DNA of 64,000 nt from Brevibacillus panacihumi W25 (GTDB lineage Bacteria; Bacillota; Bacilli; Brevibacillales; Brevibacillaceae). The notes beneath the pieces are model-generated. The model was not told the DNA's origin. It made no database searches and saw only the letters and a program-made list of their open reading frames with translations. Numbering within the stretch: the first letter of the stretch is position 1; each line of letters opens with the position of its first letter. The stretch covers positions 1,549,501-1,613,500 of the forward strand of contig NZ_KI629785.1 of the NCBI RefSeq assembly GCF_000503775.1, read 5' to 3'. A program made the position numbers and the translations under genes. Shown in pieces: positions 35,102 to 44,187 of this stretch.

Positions 35102-35851
35102 TTATATCGCTGTTAAAATGATTGGTTTATCCTTTGTGACTACTACCGTATGCTCATATTGGGCTACCAGGCTTTTGTCCGGAGTGATATAAGCCCATCC
35201 ATCAGAACCTTCGTCGATGTATTCTGCACCCGTAGAGATGAAGGTTTCTACCGCCAACACCCATCCTTCCTTTAATAAGCGGGTGTCAGATTTATCGTAG
35301 TAGTTGCAGATGTGGTCCGGCTCCTCATGAAGCTTCCTTCCGATCCCGTGGCCAGTAAGATTTTTGATTACGGTAAAGCCTCTTTTTTTCGCCTCGTTCT
35401 GCACAGCACGGCCAATCTGGTTGAGTTTCCCTCCCGCTTTCACTTTTTCAAGCGCGAGATAAAGAGAGTCTTCTGCGCAACGACACAAGTCATCCTTCGT
35501 GTTCACTGCTTCACGTCCCACTACGACGGATGCACCTGTATCGCAATAGTACCCGTCCAATACTGCGGAAACATCCACATTTACATAATCCCCTTCTTGC
35601 AGGACCGTACGATCTGGAATGCCATGCGCAACCACATGATTTACACTTATGCAGGTGTATCCCGGAAAGTTGTATTCCACTTGAGGAGCAGACTTTGCGC
35701 CGTACTTGTTGAGTATGCTGCCGCCAATCTCATCTAATTCCGCTGTCGTAATTCCCGGGCGGACAGCTTTTAGGATGGCTTCCCGTGCTTCTGCAACGAT
35801 TTTCCCTATTTTGCGCAGCCCTTCCAGGTCCTTTTCGTTTTCAATGGACAT
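35102..35851 (-). CDS. Type I methionine aminopeptidase (MapB/YflG-like)
   Basis: 249 residues, the length of B. subtilis YflG, the second Map. Removes the initiator methionine. Pita-bread fold with metal ligands Asp (NVDVSAVLDG), Asp (YYCDTG), His (TGHGIGRKLHEEP), Glu (AVETF) and Glu (QYEHTV). The substrate-loop His is in NHVVAHGIP. No zinc-finger extension. A housekeeping map copy near the ribosomal genes is expected elsewhere. It is convergent with glnA. Confidence 0.92.
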   Translation of the reverse strand: MSIENEKDLEGLRKIGKIVAEAREAILKAVRPGITTAELDEIGGSILNKYGAKSAPQVEYNFPGYTCISVNHVVAHGIPDRTVLQEGDYVNVDVSAVLDGYYCDTGASVVVGREAVNTKDDLCRCAEDSLYLALEKVKAGGKLNQIGRAVQNEAKKRGFTVIKNLTGHGIGRKLHEEPDHICNYYDKSDTRLLKEGWVLAVETFISTGAEYIDEGSDGWAYITPDKSLVAQYEHTVVVTKDKPIILTAI

Positions 35852-35958
35852 TCTGATTCCCCCCTTGTTTGGTTCGTTCCCCGACCATTAGCAAAAGTGA
35901 ACTTTTACAACTTGATTTTACTGTACCACGCAAATATTTCAAGCAATCGGGGACTTTT

Positions 35959-36195
35959 TCATGGCCAGCGGACTCCATCCTTGCGCTCCCATGCCTCAAG
36001 CACGACGATTTGGTCTGGCTGCGAACGCTGCCACTCAATATATCCTTCCCGGACCAGCACCTCCAGCACTGTCATAATTCCTCCGCGATTGCGCCCCGTT
36101 TTTATGCACAGCTCGCTGATTGTGGGGGTACGTCTGCGGCCGGCTGAATAGTTGGCAATCACACGCAAAACCTTTCGTTCGATATCAGACAACAC
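35959..36195 (-). CDS. Small winged-helix DNA-binding protein (LexA N-terminal-like)
   Basis: 78 residues starting at GTG (36195). The fold LSDIERKVLRVIANYS, TISELCIKTGRNRGGIMTVLEVLVREGYIEW resembles the N-terminal helix-turn-helix of LexA or related winged helices, with no autocleavage domain. Its start overlaps the end of the WYL gene by 11 bases, so the two products are probably made together and may act as a pair: one binds DNA, the other senses a ligand. No function is known to me for such a split pair. Confidence 0.75.
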   Translation of the reverse strand: MLSDIERKVLRVIANYSAGRRRTPTISELCIKTGRNRGGIMTVLEVLVREGYIEWQRSQPDQIVVLEAWERKDGVRWP

Positions 36196-36400
36196 GCATG
36201 CTCACCACCGGCTGAATCGCCAGGATGTTGGAAATGGCAAAAACCCTCGGTGCTTTGCGTGTAAGGCAATATGCTTTCAGCCGATCCCCCGCGAGTTCCA
36301 GCGGTCGGATGATGCGCTGCGTCGCCTCGCCTGTACGGCCAAGGTAGATGATTTGGATCTGTTCCTTGCGTGCAATCGCTCGTTGCAATTGTTTGCTCAA
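36185..36400 (-). CDS. Small WYL-domain-like protein
   Basis: 71 residues starting at TTG (36400), with GGAGG 8 bases upstream. The whole protein is one small beta domain resembling the WYL fold (QIQIIYLGRTGEATQRIIRPLE, AYCLTRKAPRVFAISNI, described by parts). WYL domains bind nucleotides or single-stranded DNA and usually sit behind a helix-turn-helix in the same chain. Here the helix-turn-helix is a separate, overlapping gene downstream. Promoter with two SOS-like boxes upstream. Confidence 0.75.
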   Translation of the reverse strand: MSKQLQRAIARKEQIQIIYLGRTGEATQRIIRPLELAGDRLKAYCLTRKAPRVFAISNILAIQPVVSMRVV

Positions 36401-36420
36401 GTTGTTCGCCTCCGAAACAA

Positions 36421-36464
36421 GAACGTTTGTTTGTATTATATGAGAACGTACATTCGTTTATCAA
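36421..36464 (-). promoter_or_regulatory. Promoter flanked by two LexA/DinR-like boxes
   Basis: Minus strand TTGATA (36464-36459), 18-base spacer, TATAAT (36440-36435). Box 1, CGAATGTACGTTCT, lies in the spacer (36456-36443). Box 2, CAAACAAACGTTCT, lies over the start point (36433-36420). Each matches the Bacillus DinR consensus CGAACRNRYGTTYC at 12 of 14 positions. They suggest SOS control, or control by the encoded helix-turn-helix protein. Confidence 0.55.
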
Positions 36465-36593
36465 GTGAAATTTGTTCCAGCTCCTGAGGCGGTTTTCTCT
36501 CCTTTCCAGGATATACACGGCAACCCAAAAAGAAACCTGCGAAGAAACAGATACTCTCATCGACCGTCTAATTGATAAAGGAGGTCTTCCAAC

Positions 36594-37079
36594 ATGACCC
36601 AGAGACTAATGGCTCTATTGCTTGCTGCCCTAGTGGCCTTGTTCACAACTGCCTGTTCTCCGGAACCCTTAACCAAATTAACCAAACAATCAGGGTACGG
36701 CGAGCTTTCCAGCACCTATACCGCTCCGGAGATCAGCCTGGAATTGCATCTGGAGAAAACGGAGTACGAAGCTCCACTTGACACCATCCCATTCGAGGTG
36801 AAAAATTCGGGACCCGGCACGATCCATTTTGGAGTTGAATTCGAGGTCGACAAATTTGAGCAGGGTGCTTGGCACGTGGTTCCTTTTAGGGAGGATCATG
36901 GCATTCCCTCGATCGGGATCGAACTGGAGCCGGGAAAGGCATATGAGGGAATAGTTGAAGCAGCATCATTTGACTACAGCTTTCCGCCGGGCGAATACAG
37001 GATCATCAAAAAACTTTACTTAGACGGGAAAGAAATCGTACTGGCTACGATATTTCATGTCAAAGAACCGGCTAAATAG
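36594..37079 (+). CDS. Lipoprotein with bacterial Ig-like fold
   Basis: 161 residues. Lipobox FTTAC (Cys21) after a short signal (MALLLAALVALF). The rest is a beta sandwich: LELHLEKTEYEAPLDTIPFEVKNSG, WHVVPF, and FPPGEYRIIKKLYLDGKEIVL. This is the pattern of the intracellular-proteinase-inhibitor/Big_14-like Ig domains that bind extracellular partners. AAAGGAGG stands 9 bases before the ATG. Alone on its strand, with a terminator after. Confidence 0.82.
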   Translation: MTQRLMALLLAALVALFTTACSPEPLTKLTKQSGYGELSSTYTAPEISLELHLEKTEYEAPLDTIPFEVKNSGPGTIHFGVEFEVDKFEQGAWHVVPFREDHGIPSIGIELEPGKAYEGIVEAASFDYSFPPGEYRIIKKLYLDGKEIVLATIFHVKEPAK

Positions 37080-37092
37080 GAATAAGAAAAAG

Positions 37093-37136
37093 AAAGACCG
37101 ATACTCTTCCGTAATGGAAAAGCATCGGTCTTTTTT
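37093..37136. terminator. Terminator between convergent lipoprotein genes
   Basis: AAAGACCGAT (37093-37102) with ATCGGTCTTT (37124-37133), then TTTTTT on the plus strand; the minus strand has TCTTTTTCTTATT. Confidence 0.85.
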
Positions 37137-37776
37137 AACATGAGCGGCAATCATTCAGCATTTTTTTATTGATGATCCTGATTTTATCTACGCTGGATTC
37201 CGGACTCTCTGCACTGATGAAGATCTCATTATCCCCTGCTTTGTAGAAAAGCGTGTAATCGCCATCTACCAGGCTCTCCCCCTGTTCCACTGGGGGGCCA
37301 AGCGCATCGATGATCTTCGTCAAATTGGTTTCGCTCAAATGAGATGCACTTAGATGGATGGCGTACACACGACTTTGGTTGTCAAAGTAAAAAATCCCCT
37401 CCGGGAGTTTCTCAAACGCGTAATAGATCCCCCCCTCGTACACCTCCACCTTTGTCACCATTCCGTACTTCGCGATAACATCATCCTTCGTCATGCCGAT
37501 GGATACGTCAAATCCGTTGCTCTCATTGCGCGCCAGTAGGGGCAGAAAATCCTGGTCCAGGAGAAGCTGCTTCTTCTCAACTTGTTCAGGGACATCCTTA
37601 GGCTTCGGAGAGGGTTCTACTGTAGGCACGGGTTCCACTGTGGTCACGGGTTCGGATACAGGTTCTTCCTCTTGCGAAATGATCTCAATGGTTTGATCGC
37701 TGGCTGTTGTACACCCCATCACGAGCATACTGGTGAAGATCAACAGAAAGGCAATACGTTTCAATCCACTCACCAA
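37135..37776 (-). CDS. DUF4309-type lipoprotein
   Basis: About 213 residues. Lipobox LVMGC, then a Pro/Glu/Val-rich spacer (EEPVSEPVTTVEPVPTVEPSP), then an exported domain with SIGMTKDDVIAKYGMVTKVEVYEGGIYYAF and LGPPVEQGESL, the pattern of DUF4309. Function unknown. The start is uncertain: a TTG four codons inside (MKRIAF form, at 37764) has GGTGAG before it and may be the true one. Faces the preceding lipoprotein gene across a shared terminator. Confidence 0.8.
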   Translation of the reverse strand: MVSGLKRIAFLLIFTSMLVMGCTTASDQTIEIISQEEEPVSEPVTTVEPVPTVEPSPKPKDVPEQVEKKQLLLDQDFLPLLARNESNGFDVSIGMTKDDVIAKYGMVTKVEVYEGGIYYAFEKLPEGIFYFDNQSRVYAIHLSASHLSETNLTKIIDALGPPVEQGESLVDGDYTLFYKAGDNEIFISAESPESSVDKIRIINKKMLNDCRSC

Positions 37777-37910
37777 CTTTTTCCATAGTCACTGTTATGA
37801 ACTATGACGTATCGGCAACCGGATTGTTACTGGGTTTTTCCTACATGTTCAGGTAAAACAAGGGGAAAATAAATAACGCATCGCTATTATCTGCTCCAAG
37901 GAGGATCAGC

Positions 37911-38060
37911 ATGTCGTCCGTATATCGTTGTTACCACTGTGAACATGAATCTCCTTCTGCTCATTTGATCACGTTTTTCCAAGGAACAGAAGAGCGGGAC
38001 GAGCTACTCTGCGACTCCTGTTATGCTGACTGGCTGGAAGGCTTGAAGATTGAACCATAA
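37911..38060 (+). CDS. Small zinc-ribbon protein
   Basis: 49 residues with a perfect-looking binding site (AAGGAGG, 6 bases before the ATG). Two CxxC knuckles, CYHC (residues 7-10) and CDSC (34-37), separated by 23 residues, as in a rubredoxin-like or treble-clef zinc ribbon. Tryptophan and acidic tail (DWLEGLKIEP). No family recognised. Stand-alone, followed by a strong hairpin. The site, the zinc motif and the terminator make it a credible gene although it is short. Confidence 0.7.
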   Translation: MSSVYRCYHCEHESPSAHLITFFQGTEERDELLCDSCYADWLEGLKIEP

Positions 38061-38078
38061 GAGTCACCGCGTATGAAC

Positions 38079-38127
38079 ATGCCAGATCCCACCCGGTATT
38101 GCTTTGGACTCGGGCGGGATCTGGCAT
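38079..38127. terminator. Terminator between the zinc-ribbon gene and pyrD
   Basis: ATGCCAGATCCC-a-CCCG (38079-38095) with CGGG-c-GGGATCTGGCAT (38111-38127). Very stable; used by converging genes. Confidence 0.75.
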
Positions 38128-38129
38128 TT

Positions 38130-39221
38130 CTATGATCGGGCGTCGACACCGACTGCTTGGCTTATGTGCGTAAAACCGTCCTTCGCCATGAGCGCCAGCA
38201 GCTTTTTGTTTATTTGCTTGGCAATGCCAGGTCCCTGGTAGATCATCCCCGTATAGACCTGAACCAAGCTGGAGCCAGCCCGTATTTTTTGGTAAGCATC
38301 TTCACCGGTAAAAATGCCGCCTACCCCGATCACTGGCACTTTATCTCCGACTTCCTGATAAATTTCCTTCACCCATTGCGTAGAACGCTCCGTCAACGGT
38401 CTTCCGCTCAAACCGCCCGTCTCATTCGCATTCGGGTGATTCTGGACGGCTTCGCGGGAGAGCGTGGTGTTGGTGGCAATAATGCCGGAAATGCCCTCCT
38501 CTACTGCGGCCTGAACGACATCGCGCATATGCTCGTCCGACATGTCTGGCGCTACCTTGAGGAGAATCGGTTTTTTTCTGGCTCCGCGCGCTTCCAGCTC
38601 GGCAGCCTTTTCCCGAATGGCACGCACCAGGTTGCGCATGCTTTGCGTCTCTTGCAGATCGCGCAGGTTGGGCGTATTGGGAGAGCTGATGTTGATCACG
38701 AAGTAGTGGCCGTAAGAATACAGCATGTCCAGGCATTTGCTGTAATCGCTCGCCGCTTCTTCATTCGGTGTCGTCTTGTTTTTCCCGATGTTGATGCCGA
38801 CCGGGGCTTCCGAATAGGCGTAATCGATCAGGTTTTTCCCTGCAAGATAGGCTCCGTGATTGTTGAAGCCCATCCGGTTGATCACAGCCTGATGCTCGGC
38901 CAAGCGAAAAAGTCTTGGCTTGGGGTTGCCCGGCTGTCCCTGAGGCGTCAATGTTCCAATCTCTACAAAGCCAAAACCAATGGCTGCCAGCGCGTGATAC
39001 ACTTCGGCATTCTTGTCAAATCCGGCTGCGAGACCGACCGGGTTGGGAAATGTCAGGCCCCAGAGCTCTGTCTTCAACCTTTCGTCCGAGACGCCGTAGA
39101 GCATTTTCAACATCCGCTTGCCCACGCCCGATTCCTCTGCCAGTTTCAAAGCGTGAATCGTCTTTTCATGAATCTCTTCCGGATCGAGCCGGAAGAGGTA
39201 TTTTCGTAGTAGTGGGTACAT
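38130..39221 (-). CDS. pyrD: Dihydroorotate dehydrogenase, class 2 (quinone-dependent)
   Basis: 363 residues from the ATG at 39221 (AAGGAG 11 bases upstream; a GTG at 39233 overlaps that site). Oxidises dihydroorotate to orotate for pyrimidine synthesis, passing electrons to quinone. Class 2 marks: N-terminal membrane-binding helices (MYPLLRKYLFRLDPE), GLAAGFDKNAE, the catalytic serine in NISSPNTPN (class 1 has Cys), and FMN phosphate loop GVGGIFTGEDAYQKI. Class 1B (PyrD with PyrK) is the common Firmicute form. Confidence 0.94.
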   Translation of the reverse strand: MYPLLRKYLFRLDPEEIHEKTIHALKLAEESGVGKRMLKMLYGVSDERLKTELWGLTFPNPVGLAAGFDKNAEVYHALAAIGFGFVEIGTLTPQGQPGNPKPRLFRLAEHQAVINRMGFNNHGAYLAGKNLIDYAYSEAPVGINIGKNKTTPNEEAASDYSKCLDMLYSYGHYFVINISSPNTPNLRDLQETQSMRNLVRAIREKAAELEARGARKKPILLKVAPDMSDEHMRDVVQAAVEEGISGIIATNTTLSREAVQNHPNANETGGLSGRPLTERSTQWVKEIYQEVGDKVPVIGVGGIFTGEDAYQKIRAGSSLVQVYTGMIYQGPGIAKQINKKLLALMAKDGFTHISQAVGVDARS

Positions 39222-39364
39222 CGTAGGCTGCACTCCTTCCCGCGTTTTCCTTCACGTAGGATAACATAATTTCTCGGCGAGAGTAACCTTTATGCGCGAT
39301 ACATATTTCCAATTGATCAGGCAAACGCTATCATTACCAGCGACTGGAGGGTGACAGCACGCAG

Positions 39365-40465
39365 ATGAAACTGGACGGAAAAATCGGCATCGGACAAACG
39401 ATCATGTTGTTCATGCTTACAGTTGGAATCACCAATCACGTCACCGTCATTCCCTTATTGTTGAGTGCGGCAGGACGTGATGCCTGGCTTTCCGTCCTGA
39501 TTGGCGCAATTCCTTTTGCAGGCTGGACATGCCTGCTCGCTTTTATCAACTCGCACCTCGGCCAGGAACCCCTGCATGAATGGATCAAACGAACGCAGAG
39601 CAAATGGGTCAGCAATCTATTGCTCGGACCAATCGTTTTTGCTTTATACATGATGGCGCTGGTTCACCTGATCGACACGCAGACGTGGACGACCGTCAAT
39701 TACTTGCCGCGAACTCCCGAATGGTTTACCGCTCTCGTGCTCGTTGTGTTTTGTGTGATCGCCGCCAACGGGGGAATTTCCCCTTTGGGCATCACGTCGG
39801 GAGTCATTTTGCCATTTGTCTCCATTCTTGGTTTCTTTATTGCCTTTGGCAATATACCCAAAAAGGACTACACCCTGCTCCTGCCCTTTTTGCAAAACGG
39901 GATGGAACCTGTCCTCCACGGCTTGGTTTACGTCGGAGGCGGATTTACCGAGCTGATTATTGTGCTCTTGCTCCAGCATCACGTCAGAAAGCCATTGCAT
40001 CTTAGCCATTACATCGCCATGCTGATCATCGCGATTATCCTGACCCTGAGCCCACTGACCGGAGCAATCGCCGAATTTGGACCTGTCGAATCAACGCGCC
40101 AACGGTTTCCAGCCTTTGAGCAGTGGCGTTTGCTGTCGATCGGCAAAAACTTCGAGAACATGGAGTTTTTTGCGATTTACCAATGGCTCTCCGGTTCTTT
40201 CATTCGCATCTCTTTATGCCTTTTTTTAATGGTGGAGCTCATGAAAATCATCAATCCCCGTAAAAAGACCTACACGCTGGTGTTTTTGGGATTCAGCATG
40301 ATTGCTTTCACAAGTCTGCCCTTTAGCGACATGCATTTTATGACGTTTTTGAGCAAGGTGTACTACCCTCTTTTCATGACTCTCATCCTCGTGATTACGC
40401 TTTGTATAGCAGGACTGGTCTTGAGTAATCGAAACCGAAAGAGGGATACCAACCATGGATCGTGA
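39365..40465 (+). CDS. GerB-family spore germination permease
   Basis: 366 residues with about 10 membrane helices, an APC-superfamily fold as in GerAB, GerBB and GerKB. Starts MKLDGKIGIGQTIMLFMLTVGITN. The GerB subunit forms the germinant-binding membrane pocket of the receptor complex. First gene of the ger operon (order B, A, C), overlapping the next by 11 bases. GGAGGG lies 14 bases before the ATG, rather far. Confidence 0.92.
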   Translation: MKLDGKIGIGQTIMLFMLTVGITNHVTVIPLLLSAAGRDAWLSVLIGAIPFAGWTCLLAFINSHLGQEPLHEWIKRTQSKWVSNLLLGPIVFALYMMALVHLIDTQTWTTVNYLPRTPEWFTALVLVVFCVIAANGGISPLGITSGVILPFVSILGFFIAFGNIPKKDYTLLLPFLQNGMEPVLHGLVYVGGGFTELIIVLLLQHHVRKPLHLSHYIAMLIIAIILTLSPLTGAIAEFGPVESTRQRFPAFEQWRLLSIGKNFENMEFFAIYQWLSGSFIRISLCLFLMVELMKIINPRKKTYTLVFLGFSMIAFTSLPFSDMHFMTFLSKVYYPLFMTLILVITLCIAGLVLSNRNRKRDTNHGS

Positions 40466-41834
40466 AGCCACGTTGAGGGAAACTTATGCGCTTTGTGCAG
40501 ACGTACACTTTCTGCGGCTGGTTACCAGCGAAAATCAACCCATCCTCCTTCTGTACTGTGAAGGAATGGTAGATACCGCGCATATGCAAAAAACCGTCTT
40601 GCCCAGACTCAACCATGCCCTGGCAAAAGGAGATTTGCGGACACTCCCGCTGCACCAGCTGGACGATGATCAGGAAACCTGGAATGAACGCCTGTTTGCA
40701 GGGGATCTGATTATTTTCCCCGGCGAATCTCCTCCGTTTACCTGGGATGTATCCAACCGGCCGCAACGCTCTACGGAGGAAGCCAATACCGAGGTCTCGA
40801 TCAAGGGTCCGCGGGACGGATTTGTGGAGGACCTCTCTGTCAATGTAGCCTTGATTCGCAAACGTCTGCGCACGACCTCTCTCGCTTATGAAGCGTTCGT
40901 CCTGGGTACTCGATCTCATACCAAGGTCGCGCTGCTCTACATCATGGATGCTGCACCGCCTGACGCCGTGAATATGATGCGGGAAAGACTGCTCGACTGC
41001 CGCAATAAAAAAATCGTCAACAGTGCGGTTCTGGAACAAAAACTGAGTGACCACACCTATTCCTTGTTTCCTCTCGTCGACTATACGGGCCGGCCAGACT
41101 ACGCCATCTACATGCTCATGGAAAGAAAAATCCTGGTGCTGGTCGACGGATCACCCATTGGGCTGATCGCCCCGGTAGCCCTGCTGGAGCAAATCAAGTC
41201 CCCGGAGGACGATCAGTATCCGATTATCTTCGTTTGGCTGGAGCGCATCCTTCGTTTGGGCGGCATCTTCATTGCGATTTTTCTCCCTGGGTTCTGGATC
41301 GCACTTGCCGCTTACAACATTGAGGAGTTTCCAATCCAATTATTGGCAACCGTTACACAGGGCCGGCAGGGGTTGCCATTCTCAGCCCCAATGGAGCTAT
41401 TTGGCATTCTTTTTATCTTTGAATTCTTGCGTGAAGCCGGGGCCCGTCTGCCCAAAACAGTCGGCCATACTCTTGCCCTGGTAGGTGCACTGATTATTGG
41501 CGATGCCTCCATTCGGGCAGGAATCACCTCCCCGTCTATGCTGTTTGTAGGCTCGCTGACGATCGTCGCTTCCTTTACCCTGATCAACCAATCCTTGAGC
41601 GGAGCCGTCACCGTGGCGAGAGTGGGCGTTTTTCTTCTCTCCTCGATCGTCGGCATGTACGGGTTCATCATGAGCATTCTGATCATCGTCTACTATTTGT
41701 CGACCCTTTCTTCTTTGGGAAGACCCTATGTCTTGCACAACTCATCGAATTTTATCGTGACGCTCGGAAAACTGCTGTTTGCTCCCTTGATCCATATTTT
41801 TAAAAGCCCCCGTCAAAAAGGAGGAAAGCAATGA
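40455..41834 (+). CDS. GerA-family spore germination protein
   Basis: 459 residues. Soluble N-terminal half (residues 1-260, with SIKGPRDGFVEDLSVNVALIRKRLR, the conserved GerA segment), then five or so helices from residue 265 (LRLGGIFIAIFLPGFWIALAAY and TSPSMLFVGSLTIVASF). With the B and C subunits it builds a germinant receptor in the spore inner membrane. It overlaps gerB by 11 bases and gerC by 4, so translation is coupled. A second GerA-type gene lies at the left window edge. Confidence 0.94.
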   Translation: MDREATLRETYALCADVHFLRLVTSENQPILLLYCEGMVDTAHMQKTVLPRLNHALAKGDLRTLPLHQLDDDQETWNERLFAGDLIIFPGESPPFTWDVSNRPQRSTEEANTEVSIKGPRDGFVEDLSVNVALIRKRLRTTSLAYEAFVLGTRSHTKVALLYIMDAAPPDAVNMMRERLLDCRNKKIVNSAVLEQKLSDHTYSLFPLVDYTGRPDYAIYMLMERKILVLVDGSPIGLIAPVALLEQIKSPEDDQYPIIFVWLERILRLGGIFIAIFLPGFWIALAAYNIEEFPIQLLATVTQGRQGLPFSAPMELFGILFIFEFLREAGARLPKTVGHTLALVGALIIGDASIRAGITSPSMLFVGSLTIVASFTLINQSLSGAVTVARVGVFLLSSIVGMYGFIMSILIIVYYLSTLSSLGRPYVLHNSSNFIVTLGKLLFAPLIHIFKSPRQKGGKQ

Positions 41835-43006
41835 TGAAGCGCCCGCTTACAGCTTGCCTGATGCTGCTCTTTTCATTGACCTTTATCAGCGGGTGCTGGG
41901 ATGAAAAGGCAATCCAGAATCTTCGCTATTTGTCTACGCTGGGTCTCGATTATGTCGATGATAACTACGTGGTCTATGCCCAATCCGTCGATTTGGCTAC
42001 GGTGGCGATGCAGGAAAAGGGAGGGAAAAGTACGCCTACTCCCGCCATCATCTCTATTGGGCGCGGAGATACCTTGCAAAATGCGATTGACAATATGCAA
42101 AAAAACTCACAGATCCCCCAGTTCTCCGGATTCGTCTCCGCTCTGATTTTTCACGAACGCCTTTTGAAGAAGGAAATTTTGCCTACCTTTGATATCTTGA
42201 ACCGTTACGGGCTGCTCCGTTATACGAAATGGGTATTCGGCACGAGAGATTCCTTGACCGAGGTGCTAAGCGACCATTCGGCTTTCGGATTTTCTCCGCT
42301 TATCTCCGTCTTGCATGAACCCTACGACCTTTATCGGGAACACTCCTTTATCGAACCGATACAGTATTACCAATTTGCAGCTCGCTTCTGGGAGCCGGGC
42401 AATACCGTCCTGCTGCCCAATATCACGGTCTACAAGCATTCTTGGAAAGAGAACGAAAAAAACCTCTCACGGCTCACTCTGGACGGCGTTCACGCGATCC
42501 ACCGCGGAAAATGGAATCAATTTCATCCTAGCAAGGATTTGCTGGGTCTTCGCTGGATGAACCCGCATACTGTCTTTTCGGGGTTGGTTATTCGCGAAAA
42601 GAGTACACCCAAGGCGACTCTTCGCATTCAACATGTCAAGCTGGATGTAAAAACCACTTCAGATGGCAGCAACCCTCGTTTTCATATCACGGTCCACCTT
42701 CGTGGCTTTGTTCGTGAAGTCTTGAGCGATGTGTCACTTTCCTTCATCAAACAAAATGCAGAGCATCAAGTCAGAAAGCAAATTGAAAGCACATATGCCA
42801 AAGCGCTCGCAAAAGGAGCAGATATATACGGGCTGGAATCGTACTTGCAGAAATACAGCAACAAGACCTGGAAGGAGTTTGCGAAAAACCGCAAGCGAAG
42901 GCTGTCCGAGGACGCGATCGCGGGGATAACCGTTAAGCTGTACTTGAGCGATTCAGGAAAAATGAAAATGAAATGGTACGACTATCCTGAGGATTTGCTG
43001 CCCTGA
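41831..43006 (+). CDS. Ger(x)C-family germination lipoprotein
   Basis: 391 residues (from the ATG at 41831 or the next codon, both behind GGAGG). Lipobox FISGC, followed at once by the family hallmark WDEKAIQNLRYLSTLGLDY. Three GerC domains follow and end with YDYPEDLLP. The lipoprotein sits on the outer face of the spore inner membrane and completes the receptor. Overlaps gerA by 4 bases. Confidence 0.94.
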   Translation: MMKRPLTACLMLLFSLTFISGCWDEKAIQNLRYLSTLGLDYVDDNYVVYAQSVDLATVAMQEKGGKSTPTPAIISIGRGDTLQNAIDNMQKNSQIPQFSGFVSALIFHERLLKKEILPTFDILNRYGLLRYTKWVFGTRDSLTEVLSDHSAFGFSPLISVLHEPYDLYREHSFIEPIQYYQFAARFWEPGNTVLLPNITVYKHSWKENEKNLSRLTLDGVHAIHRGKWNQFHPSKDLLGLRWMNPHTVFSGLVIREKSTPKATLRIQHVKLDVKTTSDGSNPRFHITVHLRGFVREVLSDVSLSFIKQNAEHQVRKQIESTYAKALAKGADIYGLESYLQKYSNKTWKEFAKNRKRRLSEDAIAGITVKLYLSDSGKMKMKWYDYPEDLLP

Positions 43007-43013
43007 AAAAGAC

Positions 43014-43053
43014 AAAAAAGCTGCCTGCCCCCACCGAGGGAGCAAGCAGCTTT
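43014..43053. terminator. Terminator shared by gerC and ald
   Basis: AAAGCTGC (43018-43025) with GCAGCTTT (43046-43053) and an inner TGC/GCA extension. The minus strand then reads CTTTTTTGTCTTTTT. Confidence 0.82.
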
Positions 43054-43062
43054 GTCATGGCT

Positions 43063-44187
43063 TTAGTTTTTCACAAGCAAAACTTCTTCAATGGATGCAT
43101 ACGGCAGATTATGTGCATCTGCGACTGCTTTGTAGGTCACTTTGCCATCAATGACGTTGACGCCTTTTGCCAGCGGCCGATTGTCGCGAATAGCCTGCGC
43201 ATAGCCTTTGTTCGCCAGTTGCACCGCATAAGGAACGGTTACATTGGTCAAAGCCAGCGTCGATGTGCGGGCGACCGCTCCCGGCATGTTGGCTACTGCG
43301 TAATGGATCACGCCATGTTTTTCATACGTTGGGTTGTCATGCGTGGTGATCCGGTCTATCGTCTCGATGGAACCGCCTTGGTCGATTGCCACGTCTACGA
43401 TGACAGAGCCTGGCGTCATATTTTTCACCATTTCTTCCGTGACGAGACGAGGTGCGCGGGCGCCTGGGATCAACACGGCGCCTACCAGCAAGTCTGCCTT
43501 TTTCACGGCATTGGCGATGTTGAAAGAATTGGAGATCAACGTCTGCACACGGCCTTGGAACAAGTCATCAAGCTGGCGCAAACGATCTGCATTCACGTCG
43601 ATAATGGTTACCTTGGCACCCAGTCCGACTGCCATTTTGGCCGCGTTGGTTCCTACGATCCCGCCACCGATCACGACGACTTCGCCTTTGGGTACGCCAG
43701 GTACGCCGCCGAGCAGTACGCCTTTGCCGCCGTATTGTTTTTCCAGGAATTGGGCGCCGATTTGTACGGACATGCGGCCCGCCACTTCGGACATCGGCAT
43801 GAGCAAAGGAAGGGCACCATTGTCGAGTTGGATGGTTTCATAGGCGATGGCAACGACTTTCTTCTCCATCAGTGCGCGAGTCAGTTCAGGTTCTGGAGCC
43901 AGGTGAAGGTAGGTAAAGAGAATCATATCTTCTTTGAAGTAGGCATATTCGGATGGAAGGGGTTCTTTCACTTTCATGACCATGTCTGTTGCCCAAGCTT
44001 CTGCAGCGCTGTCTACGATCTGCGCGCCTTGAGCCGAGTAGTCTTCATTGGTGAAGCCACTGCCCAATCCCGCGTTGGTTTCAATGCGTACGGAATGTCC
44101 ACTTTGTACGAAAGCTGCAACTCCTGCCGGTGTGATGGCAACGCGATTTTCATTGTTTTTAATTTCCTTCGGTACTCCGACGATCAT
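43063..44187 (-). CDS. ald: Alanine dehydrogenase
   Basis: 374 residues. NAD-dependent interconversion of alanine and pyruvate plus ammonia; in Bacillus used for alanine breakdown and important in sporulation and germination. Starts [20 protein letters not shown]. Substrate residues are in that first segment and in [12 protein letters not shown]. The Rossmann loop [15 protein letters not shown] is near residue 175, and the active-site segment [17 protein letters not shown] follows. The PucR-type regulator upstream on the same strand is the likely activator (AdeR in B. subtilis). Confidence 0.96.
   Translation of the reverse strand: MIVGVPKEIKNNENRVAITPAGVAAFVQSGHSVRIETNAGLGSGFTNEDYSAQGAQIVDSAAEAWATDMVMKVKEPLPSEYAYFKEDMILFTYLHLAPEPELTRALMEKKVVAIAYETIQLDNGALPLLMPMSEVAGRMSVQIGAQFLEKQYGGKGVLLGGVPGVPKGEVVVIGGGIVGTNAAKMAVGLGAKVTIIDVNADRLRQLDDLFQGRVQTLISNSFNIANAVKKADLLVGAVLIPGARAPRLVTEEMVKNMTPGSVIVDVAIDQGGSIETIDRITTHDNPTYEKHGVIHYAVANMPGAVARTSTLALTNVTVPYAVQLANKGYAQAIRDNRPLAKGVNVIDGKVTYKAVADAHNLPYASIEEVLLVKN

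Noticed and set aside
38157..39209. 350-codon plus-strand open frame opposite pyrD
   Set aside because: Antisense shadow of an unambiguous pyrD gene.
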